Source of the DNA: Rotaria macrura
Lineage: Eukaryota > Rotifera > Eurotatoria > Philodinida > Philodinidae
DNA length: 64,000 nucleotides
Reading direction: 5' to 3'
Assembly: GCA_900239685.1 (NCBI GenBank)
Contig: OENT01000650.1
Location: 24,545-88,544, forward strand
Shown: in pieces, positions 1 through 11,300 of the stretch
Layout: every line of letters starts with the position of its first letter
How positions within the stretch are numbered: position 1 is the stretch's first letter
The notes under the pieces: model-generated
The model's input: only the letters and a program-made list of their open reading frames with translations
Databases searched by the model: none
What the model was told of the DNA's origin: nothing
Made by a program: the position numbers and the translations under genes

Positions 1-106
1 AATAATGATGTTTTATGTACACTTGTTGGTTAGTAGAAGTCCGGTTTCTTACACATTGATCTGATGAAGAAGATTTTTTTGTCGTCGGTTTTTTACTTCT
101 TTTCAG

Positions 107-360
107 GTAATAAGTGTGACATCAATCAGCGTGAAGTTCCCACACATGTTGCTGAACAATTTGCTGAAAAAAATGATATGTGGTACTTAGAAACATCAGC
201 TAAAAATAGTGACAATGTTGAAAAATTATTTCAAACTATAGCTGAAGAGTTAACAATGAAAGCAAGAGAGTCAACAATGGGTGTATCAAATAGTGGACAT
301 GATTCATTACTTAATGGAGAACAACAAACAAAACCGGTGAAATCTAATTGTTGTTCATGA
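107..360 (+). CDS. RAB30: Rab30-like small GTPase, last exon (partial)
   Basis: This is the C-terminal exon of a Rab GTPase, a membrane-bound vesicle-traffic switch; Rab30 acts at the Golgi. The exon follows a pyrimidine-rich acceptor (cttcttttcag, ending at 106). It opens inside the guanine-specificity motif GNKCD, so the first base of that Gly codon lies in an upstream exon outside the window. Next come the residues WYLETSAKNSDNVEKLF, which carry the G5 motif ETSAK; the Y-LETSAK-SDNVEKLF pattern is closer to Rab30 than to Rab19/43. A variable tail ends in NCCS, a CC-type geranylgeranylation signal, then TGA. The P-loop and both switches are missing only because the window starts here. No clear AATAAA follows. 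Family identity is firm; the subfamily is inferred. Confidence 0.88.
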
Positions 361-1850
361 ACTTACTTTTGACATTTTTATAATTCTCATTTATTGATAA
401 ATAATTGTGCCGCGACAAATAGGGAAAGCTTCTTTTCTATTCTCATTCGTGCATTTACTATTCAATATAATCTGTCATTTTTTTTATTGCTACATCGGTT
501 TGAGGAATCTCTCCTGTTTTTTTTTCTTTGCTTTACTAAATTGTGTATGCGTTTGTAAAATTGTTTTATGGTTGCTTTATTCAAAACAATTGAAGTCAAA
601 GTTTGTTTTTGGAATGTGCAAAAAATTTAGACGCGATAATGAAATATATTTAATTCAAATGCTAACAATAATCGAATAGTTTTCTTCCAAAAATCAAACG
701 ATGTTGCAATTTCATTCATATGAGACTAGCTTTCTAGTTCCTTTTATCAAAAGCAGATCTTAACTTGAAGCTACTCAATCTATTTTCTATTCGCCATGCT
801 TTTTCAAAAGTACGCAATGTACTTGAAATTAATTCAAGGTAGAAAAGATTTGCTATCTTTGGTATGTGTGAATTTTCTGATAAACTTAACCATATCTTAT
901 GTATAGATTTTCAATGATTCATGACTTACTTCATTCGTAAAATCTTGCATTTCTAATTCTTATTCTACAGCGTCTTGTGTGTTATTGTGATGGTTTTCGT
1001 TAAAGAAGGATATAATCTATAAATGGTTTCGGAGGAACTTATATGATGTGAAGCTCAACGCAGATAAAGTTCGTTAGAAAGGTAATGCGATGTAGAAAGA
1101 CTAAGATTTTATGACCAGTGTTAAAAAATCGTAAGGAATACTAGCCAGTCTTCGCATCGTCTCACAATGGTGAAAATTATTTTTGTTTTGATCATACGAC
1201 TTTATCATTATGAACAAACTACTATTAGTATAAGCACATTGCCATGGGTTTCTCACAAGCAACTGCAATGTTTTCGCTCGATGCACTTATTTAGTTGATT
1301 TCATCGGCTCTGGGAAGCATCATCAACAGGTAGATAGCGAGGTTTTTTTTGATCATTAGTGGTTATTTCTTTCTTTTTTGTAAATTTTTAACTGTTCAAA
1401 AAAGCACCATACATACTAATATTTGCCACTAAACAAGTTTTGACTACCAGTACAATGGAAGTTTTGAAACATCAATCTAAAAGCAAAGCGATGGCTGTAT
1501 GAGTATCAAACTAATTTCTGTGATGGTCTCATGATAAAAGGCTTTGCTTCATAGGCCGTAGCATATTTGAGAATCTGCATAGGTCAAAACACAAAAAGTA
1601 TGCATTATCGATTAGATTACTGGATCTGAGTGATGAAACTTTGAATAACGTGAGTTTTGTTTGCTTACTGTATTCTGCCTGAACTGTTGAACAACTACTA
1701 GGTCAACTGAGTATTTAACTACTCTTTAGATCTTTCATGATGAGACAGCGTCAAGTTTTTATTTCGTTGTAGATCTCAAATATGAGCTGCCCATCATGTC
1801 CGAAGTTTTGAATCTTACTGAATCAGGAAATATGCTTAAATCTAAAAGTA
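361..1850. other. Intergenic, no gene supported
   Basis: A+T-rich sequence with frequent stops in all frames. It includes the 3' UTR of the Rab gene. Short open frames here (for example around 407-679) are T-rich and low in complexity and show no protein motif. Confidence 0.6.
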
Positions 1851-3013
1851 ACCCAGGTCGTTCATTCCGGAGCCCGGATCCCGCCGGAAACGGGATGTTT
1901 TCCGGCTTCTTCCAGCCGGTTCCGGTGTATTTCCTGCCGGAAAAACCACCGGAACATGGAAGCAGTATTCTGGCCGGAAATATCCGTACCCGGAACCTGG
2001 ATTTTCCGACAACTTCCCGCAACCGGAAATTTCATGGAAATACCTCGGATCATCCAGGAACCTACCGGAACTATGGCAAGTTCCGCCCGGATCCAACCGG
2101 AAAAAACAATACCCCAATAACGAAGCAACGGAAAAATGCAGGAAACGACCGTCTTACGACCAGATTTATTAAGATTATTTACGCTTGGAAAATCAGGCCT
2201 CCGTTAGAAAAAAACTCACATCAAATATTAAATTCTCATTTATAACAATCCTAAATACCCGAATCAGCATTTCACAAAAAAAAGACCTTTAAAGGTCTTT
2301 TTTAGGATTTTTTTGTCTTTTTCCTTTATTTTAAGGATTTCTTCGAATTTCTTTCGTGGAATCGGTAGAGAATNNNNNNNNNNNNNNNNNNNNNNNNNNN
2401 NNNNNNNNNNNNNNNNNNNNNNNNNNNNNNNNNNNNNNNNNNNNNNNNNNNNNNNNNNNNNNNNNNNNNNNNNNNNNNNNNNNNNNNNNNNNNNNNNNNN
2501 NNNNNNNNNNNNNNNNNNNNNNNNNNNNNNNNNNNNNNNNNNNNNNNNNNNNNNNNNNNNNNNNNNNNNNNNNNNNNNNNNNNNNNNNNNNNNNNNNNNN
2601 NNNNNNNNNNNNNNNNNNNNNNNNNNNNNNNNNNNNNNNNNNNNNNNNNNNNNNNNNNNNNNNNNNNNNNNNNNNNNNNNNNNNNCCAGATGAGTTTTCG
2701 GGAGCTTAGCGGAAACGGTCAGATCTGAGCTGTGTTCTATCCGGATGGGAAAATTGCTTTTTCCGCTATCGGTATCCGGTCCGGAAACGGTCGGATCTGG
2801 ACAGTATGTGGTCGGGGCTTGGAAACGGTGTTTTCCGACGGCGGATCCGGTATAGGAAACGGGAACCGTATCCATGGATACGCTCCGGTGCCCGGAATCG
2901 CCGGGAATTAAGCCGGATCCGGAAGCCGGAACCGATTTCGGAAACCCGCTTCCGGAATTCGTGGGAATAACACGGGATCCGGCCGGTTCCTGGCGTACGT
3001 CTCGGACCTGGGT
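1851..3013. mobile_element. GC-rich CCGGA-motif element with inverted ends
   Basis: This block is far more GC-rich than its surroundings and is packed with CCGGA, CGGATCC and GGAAAC words on both strands. It starts with acccaggtc (1851-1859) and ends with the exact reverse complement gacctgggt (3005-3013). Further in, the two ends share more imperfect inverted similarity (ccggatcccg and relatives), so this looks like a foldback or MITE-like unit. An N gap (2374-2685) removes its centre. Its right edge meets the LINE reverse-transcriptase frame exactly where that protein stops looking like a LINE. The open frames inside are by-products of a stop-poor GC-rich repeat. No transposase is visible. 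The element type is inferred. Confidence 0.55.
2374..2685. other. Assembly gap (312 N)
   Basis: A run of N inside the GC-rich repeat. A gap here fits a repeat that is hard to assemble or sequence. Confidence 0.98.
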
Positions 3014-4083
3014 CTAATTACATTGGAGAATGTAAGATCATTCCAATGCATAACTCCTAACGTGCGCTTTAGGCAATTCAAATAGAAATGTGCTAGATCG
3101 TCTTGTTGATATTTTATAAATAACGAATATATGGGGAACAACCAAGTAACGAGAGATAGCACATATGTGGAGAAAAGAATTCCACGACGTTTCAGGAATG
3201 AAGCGCCATAAAAGTGACAGGATTTCACAATCGCAACTCTTTGTCTGATTTTATTCTTAGATATGGAGATTATATGACTCCATCCTAACTTACAAGAGAT
3301 ATGATATCCTAGATACTTGAAACTCTTCACCCATTCTATATTATTTTCACCCATAGATATGCTGGATTTCCGAGTAAAAATGGCTCTTGCTGTCAAAATC
3401 AGGTCGGTTTTTCTGTAGTTTATTGGTTGCACAGCCAGTATTGGAGAATATTCTAGATATTCGAATAGTTTCTTCAGTTTAATATCCAAATCAATACATT
3501 TCTGCCAATACTTGACTCTTAGCCTTCCTCCTAGCACACAGGCTAGGTCATCAACAAAAAATTTAGGAAGAGTACCCTCTAAGAATGTCCGCATATCGCT
3601 ATGATATGTGATAAATAAAGCCGGAGTTACAAAAGATCCTTACGGGCTCCCTTTGAATATAGGAAAGAGCCTTGACCGTTTATTATTCAACTCAATAAAA
3701 CCCCACCTTTATTTCAACCAATTACAAATCCATTTTACGAATGCCTTTGGTGGTTCAAGTTTATTGAATTGATCTAGACACCCTCCTCATCACAACTGGT
3801 CGAAAGCGTATTTAAAATCGACGAACACAGTTGCATTGGGAGTACTGCTGCTCACAAGGGATGCGATTTGATCTACTAGGTTTAGAACTCTTGTTTTTAA
3901 TCTAAAATTGGACTTGGCACCTGACTGAGAATCGGGTAAGATACCCCTATTTCTTAGTACTGGTTGAAAACGACTGAAAAAGAGACGTTCGAGAATCTTT
4001 AGAAAGATATCCAACAATGAGATCGGCCTGGTATCTTTAGGATGACAGATCGACTCCTTTTTTGCCAACAGCTTCATTTTCAT
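3014..4083 (-). pseudogene. LINE reverse transcriptase remnant
   Basis: The frame from 4083 to 3790 carries HPKDTRPISLLDIFLKILER, ILPDSQSGAKSNF and ATVFVDFKYAFDQL, matching conserved RT blocks up to the first catalytic Asp region. The frame from 3594 begins with a stretch holding FVDDLA, equivalent to the FADD-type catalytic box; Val for Ala is a common variant. It then runs through the thumb-like region YLGYHISCKLGW. The middle RT blocks fall in the broken stretch 3595-3789. After about residue 195 of the second frame the sequence becomes Arg/Pro-rich translation of the GC-rich element, so the C-terminus is gone. An upstream linker fragment is at 4640-4311. Confidence 0.8.
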
Positions 4084-4869
4084 ATGCTTTCAATAGGAGA
4101 GATTCGAGTACGATACAAACGAGTTGTTGAATATCTCAAGGAGTGCTAATAGGTAAGTATTTGGAATATATTATAGCATATAAGCTGATATCCCATGTGC
4201 ATCGTTCCAGTGTTTTTTTTTAATTTCGCAATAAATTTTCTCAACTTTCCCATGACTTCTGGAGGGATTGGCCCATTATAGTTATCCCAATATATTTCTG
4301 GACTTTCCGTTTATGGATGAGGACGATAAACGAGAGATTCTGAAAAGAGATTCTCGTAGTGTACGGCTGCTACTTCGAACATCTCATCAGTATCTTTAAC
4401 AATGCCATTGCTTTCGTTGATTAACGCATTCAGGGTGTTTGTTGTTTTAAAGTTCCTTCTTATCTTCGACCAGAAGACATTTGTTGAAGTTGACGATGTA
4501 CGTTTTTCGTTCAATGAGTTTACTAGTTTATTGGACCTAAACGCCTCTAGCTCCTTTCTATTATTCCTCCTTAACTCTTTAATTTTGGCATGTAGTAGCA
4601 CGTCCCCTGTTCTTTTGTGTTGAAAAGATAGAGCACGCACATAAGATAGTTTTTGTTTTAAATCTTGAGTGATGGCAAAGCGGTATTATTTATCGGAAAA
4701 TTAGTTTTGCATCGGGCTTTTAAACTATCCAGGAGGGTTATAAATTGTACATAATACTCCTCCATATTGGATAGATTCTTTTCGTTCTCCCAGAATTCCG
4801 AGGTCATCGCTAAGAAGTAATGAAAAACCTTCCAACGAGTCTTATTCCCAACTTCATTTGTGGTTACTT

Positions 4870-5400
4870 CACAATTAATCATCACAAGTACAATTTTATG
4901 GTCACTACTTGTGTTATTTGTACATGTTTGAACTGTAAGTGAGACTCCAATTGAAATAGCGTAGTCTATGACACGATTCGATCGCAGTGATGTCAGTGAA
5001 TCAGGTGCAACTGGAGTAATTCCTTGAGTCATAGAACAGTATAGAAGGTTTTTTTTTACCTCGTGGGCATTGGTAGAACTATTCAAATCAACATTGAAGT
5101 CTCCAAATATACAGCAGTAGTCTGTAATATAGCAGGAGAGGGAATCTCAGTCCCACGTTTTACTCTTCGGAGCATAAATACCAATTATTCTTATCTTTCG
5201 TTCAAGTTGAATATGAACTATACATACATTGGGTGTTTCACATTTAACTTGTACTACTAGAATATTTAATCCGAATAAAATTAACACATCTACCCATGGA
5301 TTTTCTCCTTTTTGGAAGAATGATTTATAATCCGGGAAGATTTTCTTGATTCTAGAAGGTTCGACAGCTCCTATTACGGTAAGAGTAATGCAATCTTCTT
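4870..5400 (-). pseudogene. LINE endonuclease domain remnant
   Basis: On the minus strand, successive fragments give RIIGIYAPKSKTWD (about 5160-5215), then GDFNVDLNSS (about 5080-5110), then a frame ending in IDYAIS and SSDHKIVLV (about 4880-4985). These are the usual successive motifs of exonuclease-endonuclease-phosphatase LINE endonucleases, including the GDFN and SDH catalytic signatures. In an intact element this enzyme nicks target DNA to prime reverse transcription. A stop and frameshifts separate the fragments. The minus-strand frame from 5730 to 5452 may be part of the ORF1-to-endonuclease transition; I do not recognise it. Confidence 0.7.
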
Positions 5401-5719
5401 TATATCTCTCAGAGAGCAGGAGTACCTCTTCCCACCTTTATTCAAGATCTCTCACGTTAAATAGTTAAATAATAGTACCTGTAGATTCGTTGTTAATGAG
5501 TTAGTACCACTGTTATTCCTAGTTTTCCAAGATTCCAGACAGGTAGAAAGAGTGGGAAATGAGAACCACTCGTTTAAAATTTCGGTTAGCATCTTTAACT
5601 GAAAAGTAGAGAGCTGAGGGCAGCGGAATGAACGAGCATAATCTTTAAAGAAACCATTACTTTTCTTGTTTACGGAGTTAAACTCACGAGCAAGCGGTGA
5701 TAATTCATGAGACATTATT

Positions 5720-7346
5720 TTAACTGTCAATGAATTCTTGTGAGGGGGCGGACGCGTTGTTGATGGTCATGTCATTCGGATGTTGATTTTTCCTAAACGG
5801 ATCATTTATAAATTTTGCTTTAATGATTTCGTTTTGTTGAAATTTTTTAGTCCTAATTGGAAGGTCGTTGGCTAATTTAGTACATAGTGTGGTCAATGAA
5901 GGACATAGTAAAGCTTTATCTTGCAAAATATTTTGTTTCAATAGGACAGGAATTACTTCTACTAACACTTGACATACTGGTGAAATGAATTGACTAATGA
6001 AATCCAGTTGAAATGAGAGATCGATTTGTTGAAGTTGCAAATCCTGGTTATGATTCTTAAGGATTTGTTGAATACTCATGAGTTGATTCGCATAGCTATT
6101 GTTTATTTCAAATAGTTTATTGAGGTTTATTTCTAAGTTTATCGTTTTACTATTGAGTTCCTCTATTCGATTATTCATAAGACTCGGTATCTAGATATTG
6201 CTACTGGTTCCATTGACATTACCATTCTAGTTAGAACTCAATAACGGAAAATCACGATCATTGTACTGATGTTCCGATTGGTTTATTTGTTTTTGACCGG
6301 TATTGGTGTTTGACGATACTTGAAGTGATTTTGTGAGTGTTGTTCGGTACGACTTTACCTCAGTATATCTAATGTCGTTGGAGTCATGTGGACCCTTACA
6401 TCTTGTACAAAATTTATTTTGAGTGCAATTATTGTGCTGGGAAATGTCGTCATACCCGTTCCCACAAGTTCTGCAATACGTAAGCACACTCTTGTATGTA
6501 CTCTTAAAATGTCCTATTTGATAGCATTTAGTACAAATTAACATTCTGGTAGGAGGCAGATATTCTTTAACCCCAAACGTACATTATTAACATAGATAAA
6601 TTTCTTATTAAGTGAATCCTGAATACATATAATGGTATTAAAATCAAGTCGTACTAAGGTCGTCGGTTGATTATTGTTGTTAATAATTTGATGGGCGCTT
6701 ATAACATCTGGTTGCTCAATTTGAATATCTGACAATAAGGCATTTACGTCCGAGTTTGTTGTAACATTACGAATGACGATTCAAAAATGTGGCGGGAAGT
6801 ACTTCGGCAATATTTTATCATAATCCTGTAATTCCATTGTTGTCGCCCAATTCTTTTCATCATATAGAATCGGAAAGGATTCTTGATCATTAACAAATAC
6901 TAATAGATCACGTTTTTCTTTCAAACAATGACCTGCCAAGTTTAATTCAAAATCATGTTTCATGCGAAAAAACGACGTAAAACAATCAATCATATCTTTT
7001 TCATTTATAACATCTAGTTTGAATTTTATGATAAATGGAGGAAACGCATAACGCGTTTCGGCAAATCTTTTTACTTGTTGAGATACTTCCATAGAATATA
7101 GTCCATTACGTTGGTTAGTATTTGTCCCAATGCCATTAATTGTTGCTGAGGAGCCTGAGTACGTCCAGGCTCAGCAACGATACTATTAGTGTTAGTTGAA
7201 GAAGTTGATCTATTTGTGCTGGTTGATGGTGAAGATGAACGCGATGATGGTGATTGATCTTTAGTGGGTTCAATCTCTATTTTCTTTTTCTTCTTTTTAC
7301 GTTTAGCTAATGTAAAATCATTATCATTAACATTATCACTTTTCAT
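5720..7346 (-). pseudogene. LINE ORF1 (gag-like), broken into several frames
   Basis: Four overlapping or adjacent frames make up ORF1. The first (7346-7071) has a basic run RKKKKKKIEIEP and a Ser/Thr-rich stretch. The second (7092-6781) is a globular segment with FPPFIIKFKLDVINEKD, like the domain that precedes the knuckles in Jockey-type Gag. The third and fourth (6735-6538 and 6544-6227) carry zinc-knuckle pairs beginning CTKCYQIGHF and CTRCKGPHDSND. The first knuckle has lost its last Cys, where Tyr stands. The last frame (6178-5720) is rich in Leu/Ile/Asn/Gln with heptad-like spacing, as expected of a coiled coil. ORF1 proteins bind the element RNA. The breaks mean no intact product. Confidence 0.7.
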
Positions 7347-7994
7347 GGTAGTTACTATATTTTGACAATGTTGGTAACTCGGTTGATGTAGAGTAAAGTT
7401 GATTGTACATGATTGCTGTTGCTTAGATGTCGTTGGTTGTTGGTTGATAGCTGGAGAATATTTATGACTGGATGCTGTGGATAACTGGTGGTGTAATATG
7501 GAAAGTTGAAAATCAGTTGTTTAACAACATTGTTGTTAAAGTTCGATGGATACGACTAAATTGGAAATTTAGAATTTTTCGGTATCCAAATCATGTATTA
7601 CAATACATAGGCAGAAAAATATAATTGAAGTGCATAAGCGACGTCAGAATCTGCAAATAAAAGTATTAGCCAATCATTAAGTTCCTGTATTATTCCAAGG
7701 ACAGTTGGTTTTTTCCGATAGAGGTGTGCTAGAACGATGTCGCATACATACACATTCTTCTAGTCATGAATCAAGATCCAAACTTCTCTATCTCTCTTAC
7801 TTGTAATGGGCATCTTCTCTTCTCTTTTCTTTTTGTCTCATTCTGATCTATAGAAATCTATAGAAAATCAATGGGATATAGATATACCTAGTTTGTTTTA
7901 CATTTGCTTTTCCTTTCTTAGAATAAAATTCGTGCAGATATCACACGCGTACGCGTGCATACCCATAACATCGAAAAAAGAGGAACTTGTCACA

Positions 7995-8243
7995 ATGAGT
8001 TTTACTATGCAAAAGGATCGTCAAGAAACAAATGAAGAATACACTCAGCGAAATATGTTACTCGAAGTATTTGCTAGTCATGATAATCAATCAACAACGG
8101 TCGACATTGACGAAATAACTTCATCTACTCAGTCGGCAACAACGTCTCGAAGCAAAATTGGCATAACAGTCATGGTTTATATCGGCATTATTATTTTTAT
8201 CATCCTGGTCCCTCTCATTTTTAATTTGTTTCATTTTAAGTAA
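7995..8243 (+). CDS. Small tail-anchored membrane protein
   Basis: An 82-residue protein of unknown function. The first 55 residues are polar (QKDRQETNEEYTQRN, then a Ser/Thr-rich stretch). The C-terminus has one hydrophobic span of about 23 residues (GITVMVYIGIIIFIILVPLIF) ending in NLFHFK. It lacks a signal peptide, so a tail-anchored, cytosol-facing topology is likely. I chose the ATG at 7995; the open frame extends upstream without an ATG through a good acceptor (ctttcttag, ending 7920), which could be a 5' UTR intron or trans-splice site. An AATAAA lies at 8335. Together these make it a plausible real gene, but no family is recognised. Confidence 0.55.
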   Translation: MSFTMQKDRQETNEEYTQRNMLLEVFASHDNQSTTVDIDEITSSTQSATTSRSKIGITVMVYIGIIIFIILVPLIFNLFHFK

Positions 8244-8343
8244 AAGCGTAGTTGAAAATGAATTGAAATCGATTGCGATTCTATCTGAACTGTTTTCTTT
8301 TATGTTATCCATTAGTTGTTATTTATAAACAAGAAATAAAATT

Positions 8344-9303
8344 GTTGCTAAGAAAATAATTTTCGAATACCAGCACACGCAATGCGATAAACATTTATTT
8401 GCAAGATCTTTCACTAGTACGAATGAAAATAGATGATGAAATAATGAAGGAGTTAATGAATGAAGGTTCTCGTAATCAATCGCAAAGAAGACAAAATCTA
8501 GAATATAGGTTTCTTTGTATGTGTGCTATCCCATATCTTCAAAATGGCTAAAAATCGACTATTTCATCGCTGTTTATAAAGGGCATTGATAGTGAAAGTT
8601 TATAACGATAACATCATCCAAGCAGGTAATTTTGTACCATATTTTTTTTCCGACTTTTGAGGAAAATCGCGATTAATTTACGGTTGTCTAATCAGTAGGG
8701 TAACCAGCACAGTATTTCCAAAAGTCTTCTAGATTAGTATTGCCTTTTTATACGCGATAGATTTCGCCATTTTACTATGACCATTTTTTTCCTCAATATG
8801 CAGCATACATAGCACTTGACTAAAATAATGAAAGACAAATAGGACTGAGAAAAGCATAATACATTCGGAAAAAACTGTTGCTTACAAACAAAGTGGCAAT
8901 CATAAATTAGTTCTTTGGTTTTCATTACCAGTAATAACGATTACTGCCATTCACTTTCTATATAAAGCGATTTTCAATATTAATAAGTCGATAGACGTTG
9001 GCAATATTAGATTGCCTGTTTTTCTATGGTGTTGCTTTGAGATACTTGCGGTAATGATGTGGGTCGGTTTGTTAAGTTCAAATAAAATGATTACAACAAT
9101 TAACTCTGAAAAATTACGATGCATATTTCTGCTTATAATTGACTTTAACGTTTTTCGTTGGTGACAACGGTTGCTTAAAAGGGTATAGGTGTTTTGAACG
9201 CCAAACGAACGACATTTTATCACGAAAATAATCGAATTTATGTTTTACTGAATCTACAACAAGTGGAAGAAAAAATCATTGATAATCGTTCGTAAGTTTA
9301 CTT
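8344..9303. other. Intergenic, no gene supported
   Basis: A+T-rich, with only short frames lacking motifs or splice-site support. Confidence 0.5.
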
Positions 9304-10340
9304 TCACTCACTGTAGATAGATTCTATCCGAGGATCTTCATTTGCGTGCTGCGTGTCAATATTTTGAAAATCTTGTTCGTTTATAAGCAATATATCTATT
9401 AACTTCAGAGAGTATTTGGTTGTATTTTGTTGATTGCCTTGCACAGTTAATAGTTCTACTACAGAACCATCACTTCTGCCATAGATATCTAAAAAAAAGG
9501 AAGTCTGGATAGACAAATTACTTAAAATTAGAAGATTTGAAACTCAATTGTAAAATGTACGTACGAAGTCTTGATCGCCAGATTGTTTATCATCAATATC
9601 ATTACTTTTGATTTCATTTTCGAGCATAATCGGAATCTAAACAAAAACAATTGTTAAAAAGTAAGCCGTTGGTTTGCAGGAGTTCTTCTCTCTTTATGCC
9701 AGGCTTAGCGCTTTGCAAGTTTGTTTTTACCTTTACACAATACGTTTAAAAATTTTTCTTGGTTCCCTAAAGTTACTGTTATTTGTTGTTGTTGTTTTTG
9801 TGATTTCAATGCATTTACATCTATTTGCTTTAAGTAGCCGAATAATTGTCGTAAATTCAGATGATCAAATTCACTGGCGTATCCACATCATTAGTAGACA
9901 TCTGTTTCTGTTTCACTAAAATTTTCTCGTCTTAGTGTCTGGTGCTGCCAATGATTCAAAATTCCATGTCGATTTTATATGTACATCAATTTCTTCTTCT
10001 GATGATACTTCTTTCTCAACATCTTGTAAAAACGTTGTATCTTCATCGTTTATTGTTTTATCTGAAAACATTCAGAAAATTTAGTATCAACAGTTAGAGA
10101 CGATATATATATAGCTTGTGCAGAAAATTTTGACTGTCCGTCGCCATTCAATTGATCAAATTTACGTAGAATTGACAATATTGTTTGATGCAGAACAGAA
10201 GTAGAGGATGATGATGTTTCACCTTTGTATAAGAGTAAAGCGAGCGACGAATTACAAGCACTTTGATAGCTCACTGTTAACCATATGCAATCTGCCTCGT
10301 AACGAGAAATCGTTGTGTGATAATGGTAAACGAAAAATGC
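9304..10340 (-). CDS. Unrecognised multi-exon gene or pseudogene fragment
   Basis: Four coding-like pieces lie in order on the minus strand. The first (about 10340-10066) reads RYEADCIWLTVSYQSACN followed by SLALLLYKGE, a Ser/Thr loop and SVLHQTILSILRKFDQL. The second (10061 to about 9919) is acidic and contains STWNFESLAAPDTKT. The third (9636-9561) sits between a tttag acceptor and a gtacat donor. The last (9489-9304) starts after ttttttttag, reads HIYGRSDGSVVELLTVQGNQ and ends TGA. The last two join cleanly in frame. I could not find consistent phases for joining the first three, so the gene may be broken or an exon misread. The first piece looks conserved and globular, but I do not recognise the family. 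Confidence 0.4.
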
Positions 10341-11300
10341 GAAGATGTTAAAATAATTTAAAATAAGATTGTCTATTAGATTTGTTCACGTGAAAGCTGT
10401 TGCTTTGGTTATGATTTTAAATTTGATATTAGTTTTTTGTTGATGATCGTTTGACACCATTTTCTTTTTCATTATTTTACTATCCAATCTTCACAATCAG
10501 ATGGAACATCTTCATGCATTTGCGATTGCACGGCTTTCTCTAACAACTAACCCTATCGTTTAATTGTTTTTGTGAACCTAAATACACAGAAATTAAAACC
10601 AACTAAGAGTTACTTCAGTGCGATGACTAGAAAAATACCTGTTTATTCGACACGGCCACTGTGAGTTTTATCAAGTTCTTTGGTACTACCATATCCACCT
10701 TCATCAATATTTACTAACTACTTCGATTCGGCAATGCTTCACTTGATCTGGATGGTATATCAACATAGACAATTCAATAACATTGCTTTTGTTCTTGGGG
10801 TAAACGTCTTGTACGATAAGCTTGTTGATAAGTATTTGTTTTTGCAAGCATCTGAATGAAAGAAAAACTGTGCATTAATCTAAATATACCATAATGCAAT
10901 GGATTTATCTTTTATGTGAATTCTTAAATAGAACAAAAGTATTATTTCGTTTTGAAGATCAAGACTGAAATGAACTATGAATACTAAAAAATACGAATAA
11001 CTATTTTAATCATTCTCATAGTTCACATGTCGCTTACAAATGCTCTGATAATTTTGAGATGGAACTGATACGCGCTTACAAACTAGTTTACTCACAGGAA
11101 TAACAAAAACGTTTTTCACTAAGATCGCAAGTAAAATTAAATTGATCAACTGTTTTCTCTATTGTGTGGAATATATCAAGATAATAAAACAATTTGACAA
11201 CAACTCGTTGATATTGTTGTGTGAATGAATAAAAAGCATTCTCATATTAGTAAGAAAGCAATAATTTTAGCATATTCGACAAGTTCATAGTTACTAACAT
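10341..11300. other. No clear gene; possible short minus-strand exon
   Basis: On the minus strand, about 10855-10775 reads MLAKTNTYQQAYRTRRLPQE, which is coding-like, but stops follow and no splice pair could be confirmed. Nothing else is recognisable. Confidence 0.35.

Larger units (their letters stand above)
3014..7346 (-). mobile_element. Degenerate non-LTR (LINE) retrotransposon
   Basis: Read on the minus strand from 7346 down, the parts come in LINE order: a lysine/serine-rich ORF1 start, an ORF1 middle domain, zinc knuckles, a coiled coil, an apurinic-type endonuclease (GDFN and SDH motifs), a linker, then reverse transcriptase (RPISLL, VDFKYAFD and FVDD motifs). The layout of a gag-like ORF1 with knuckles plus EEP endonuclease and RT matches Jockey/CR1-type elements. 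Many stops and frameshifts break it, so it is dead. The 3' end is lost: RT similarity ends at the edge of the GC-rich element. No poly-A tail or target duplication was identified. Clade assignment is tentative. Confidence 0.85.

Noticed and set aside
1759-2245. Overlapping open frames of 87-149 codons on both strands
   Set aside because: They run through the CCGGA-rich repeat, where stop codons are rare by composition; no protein motif.
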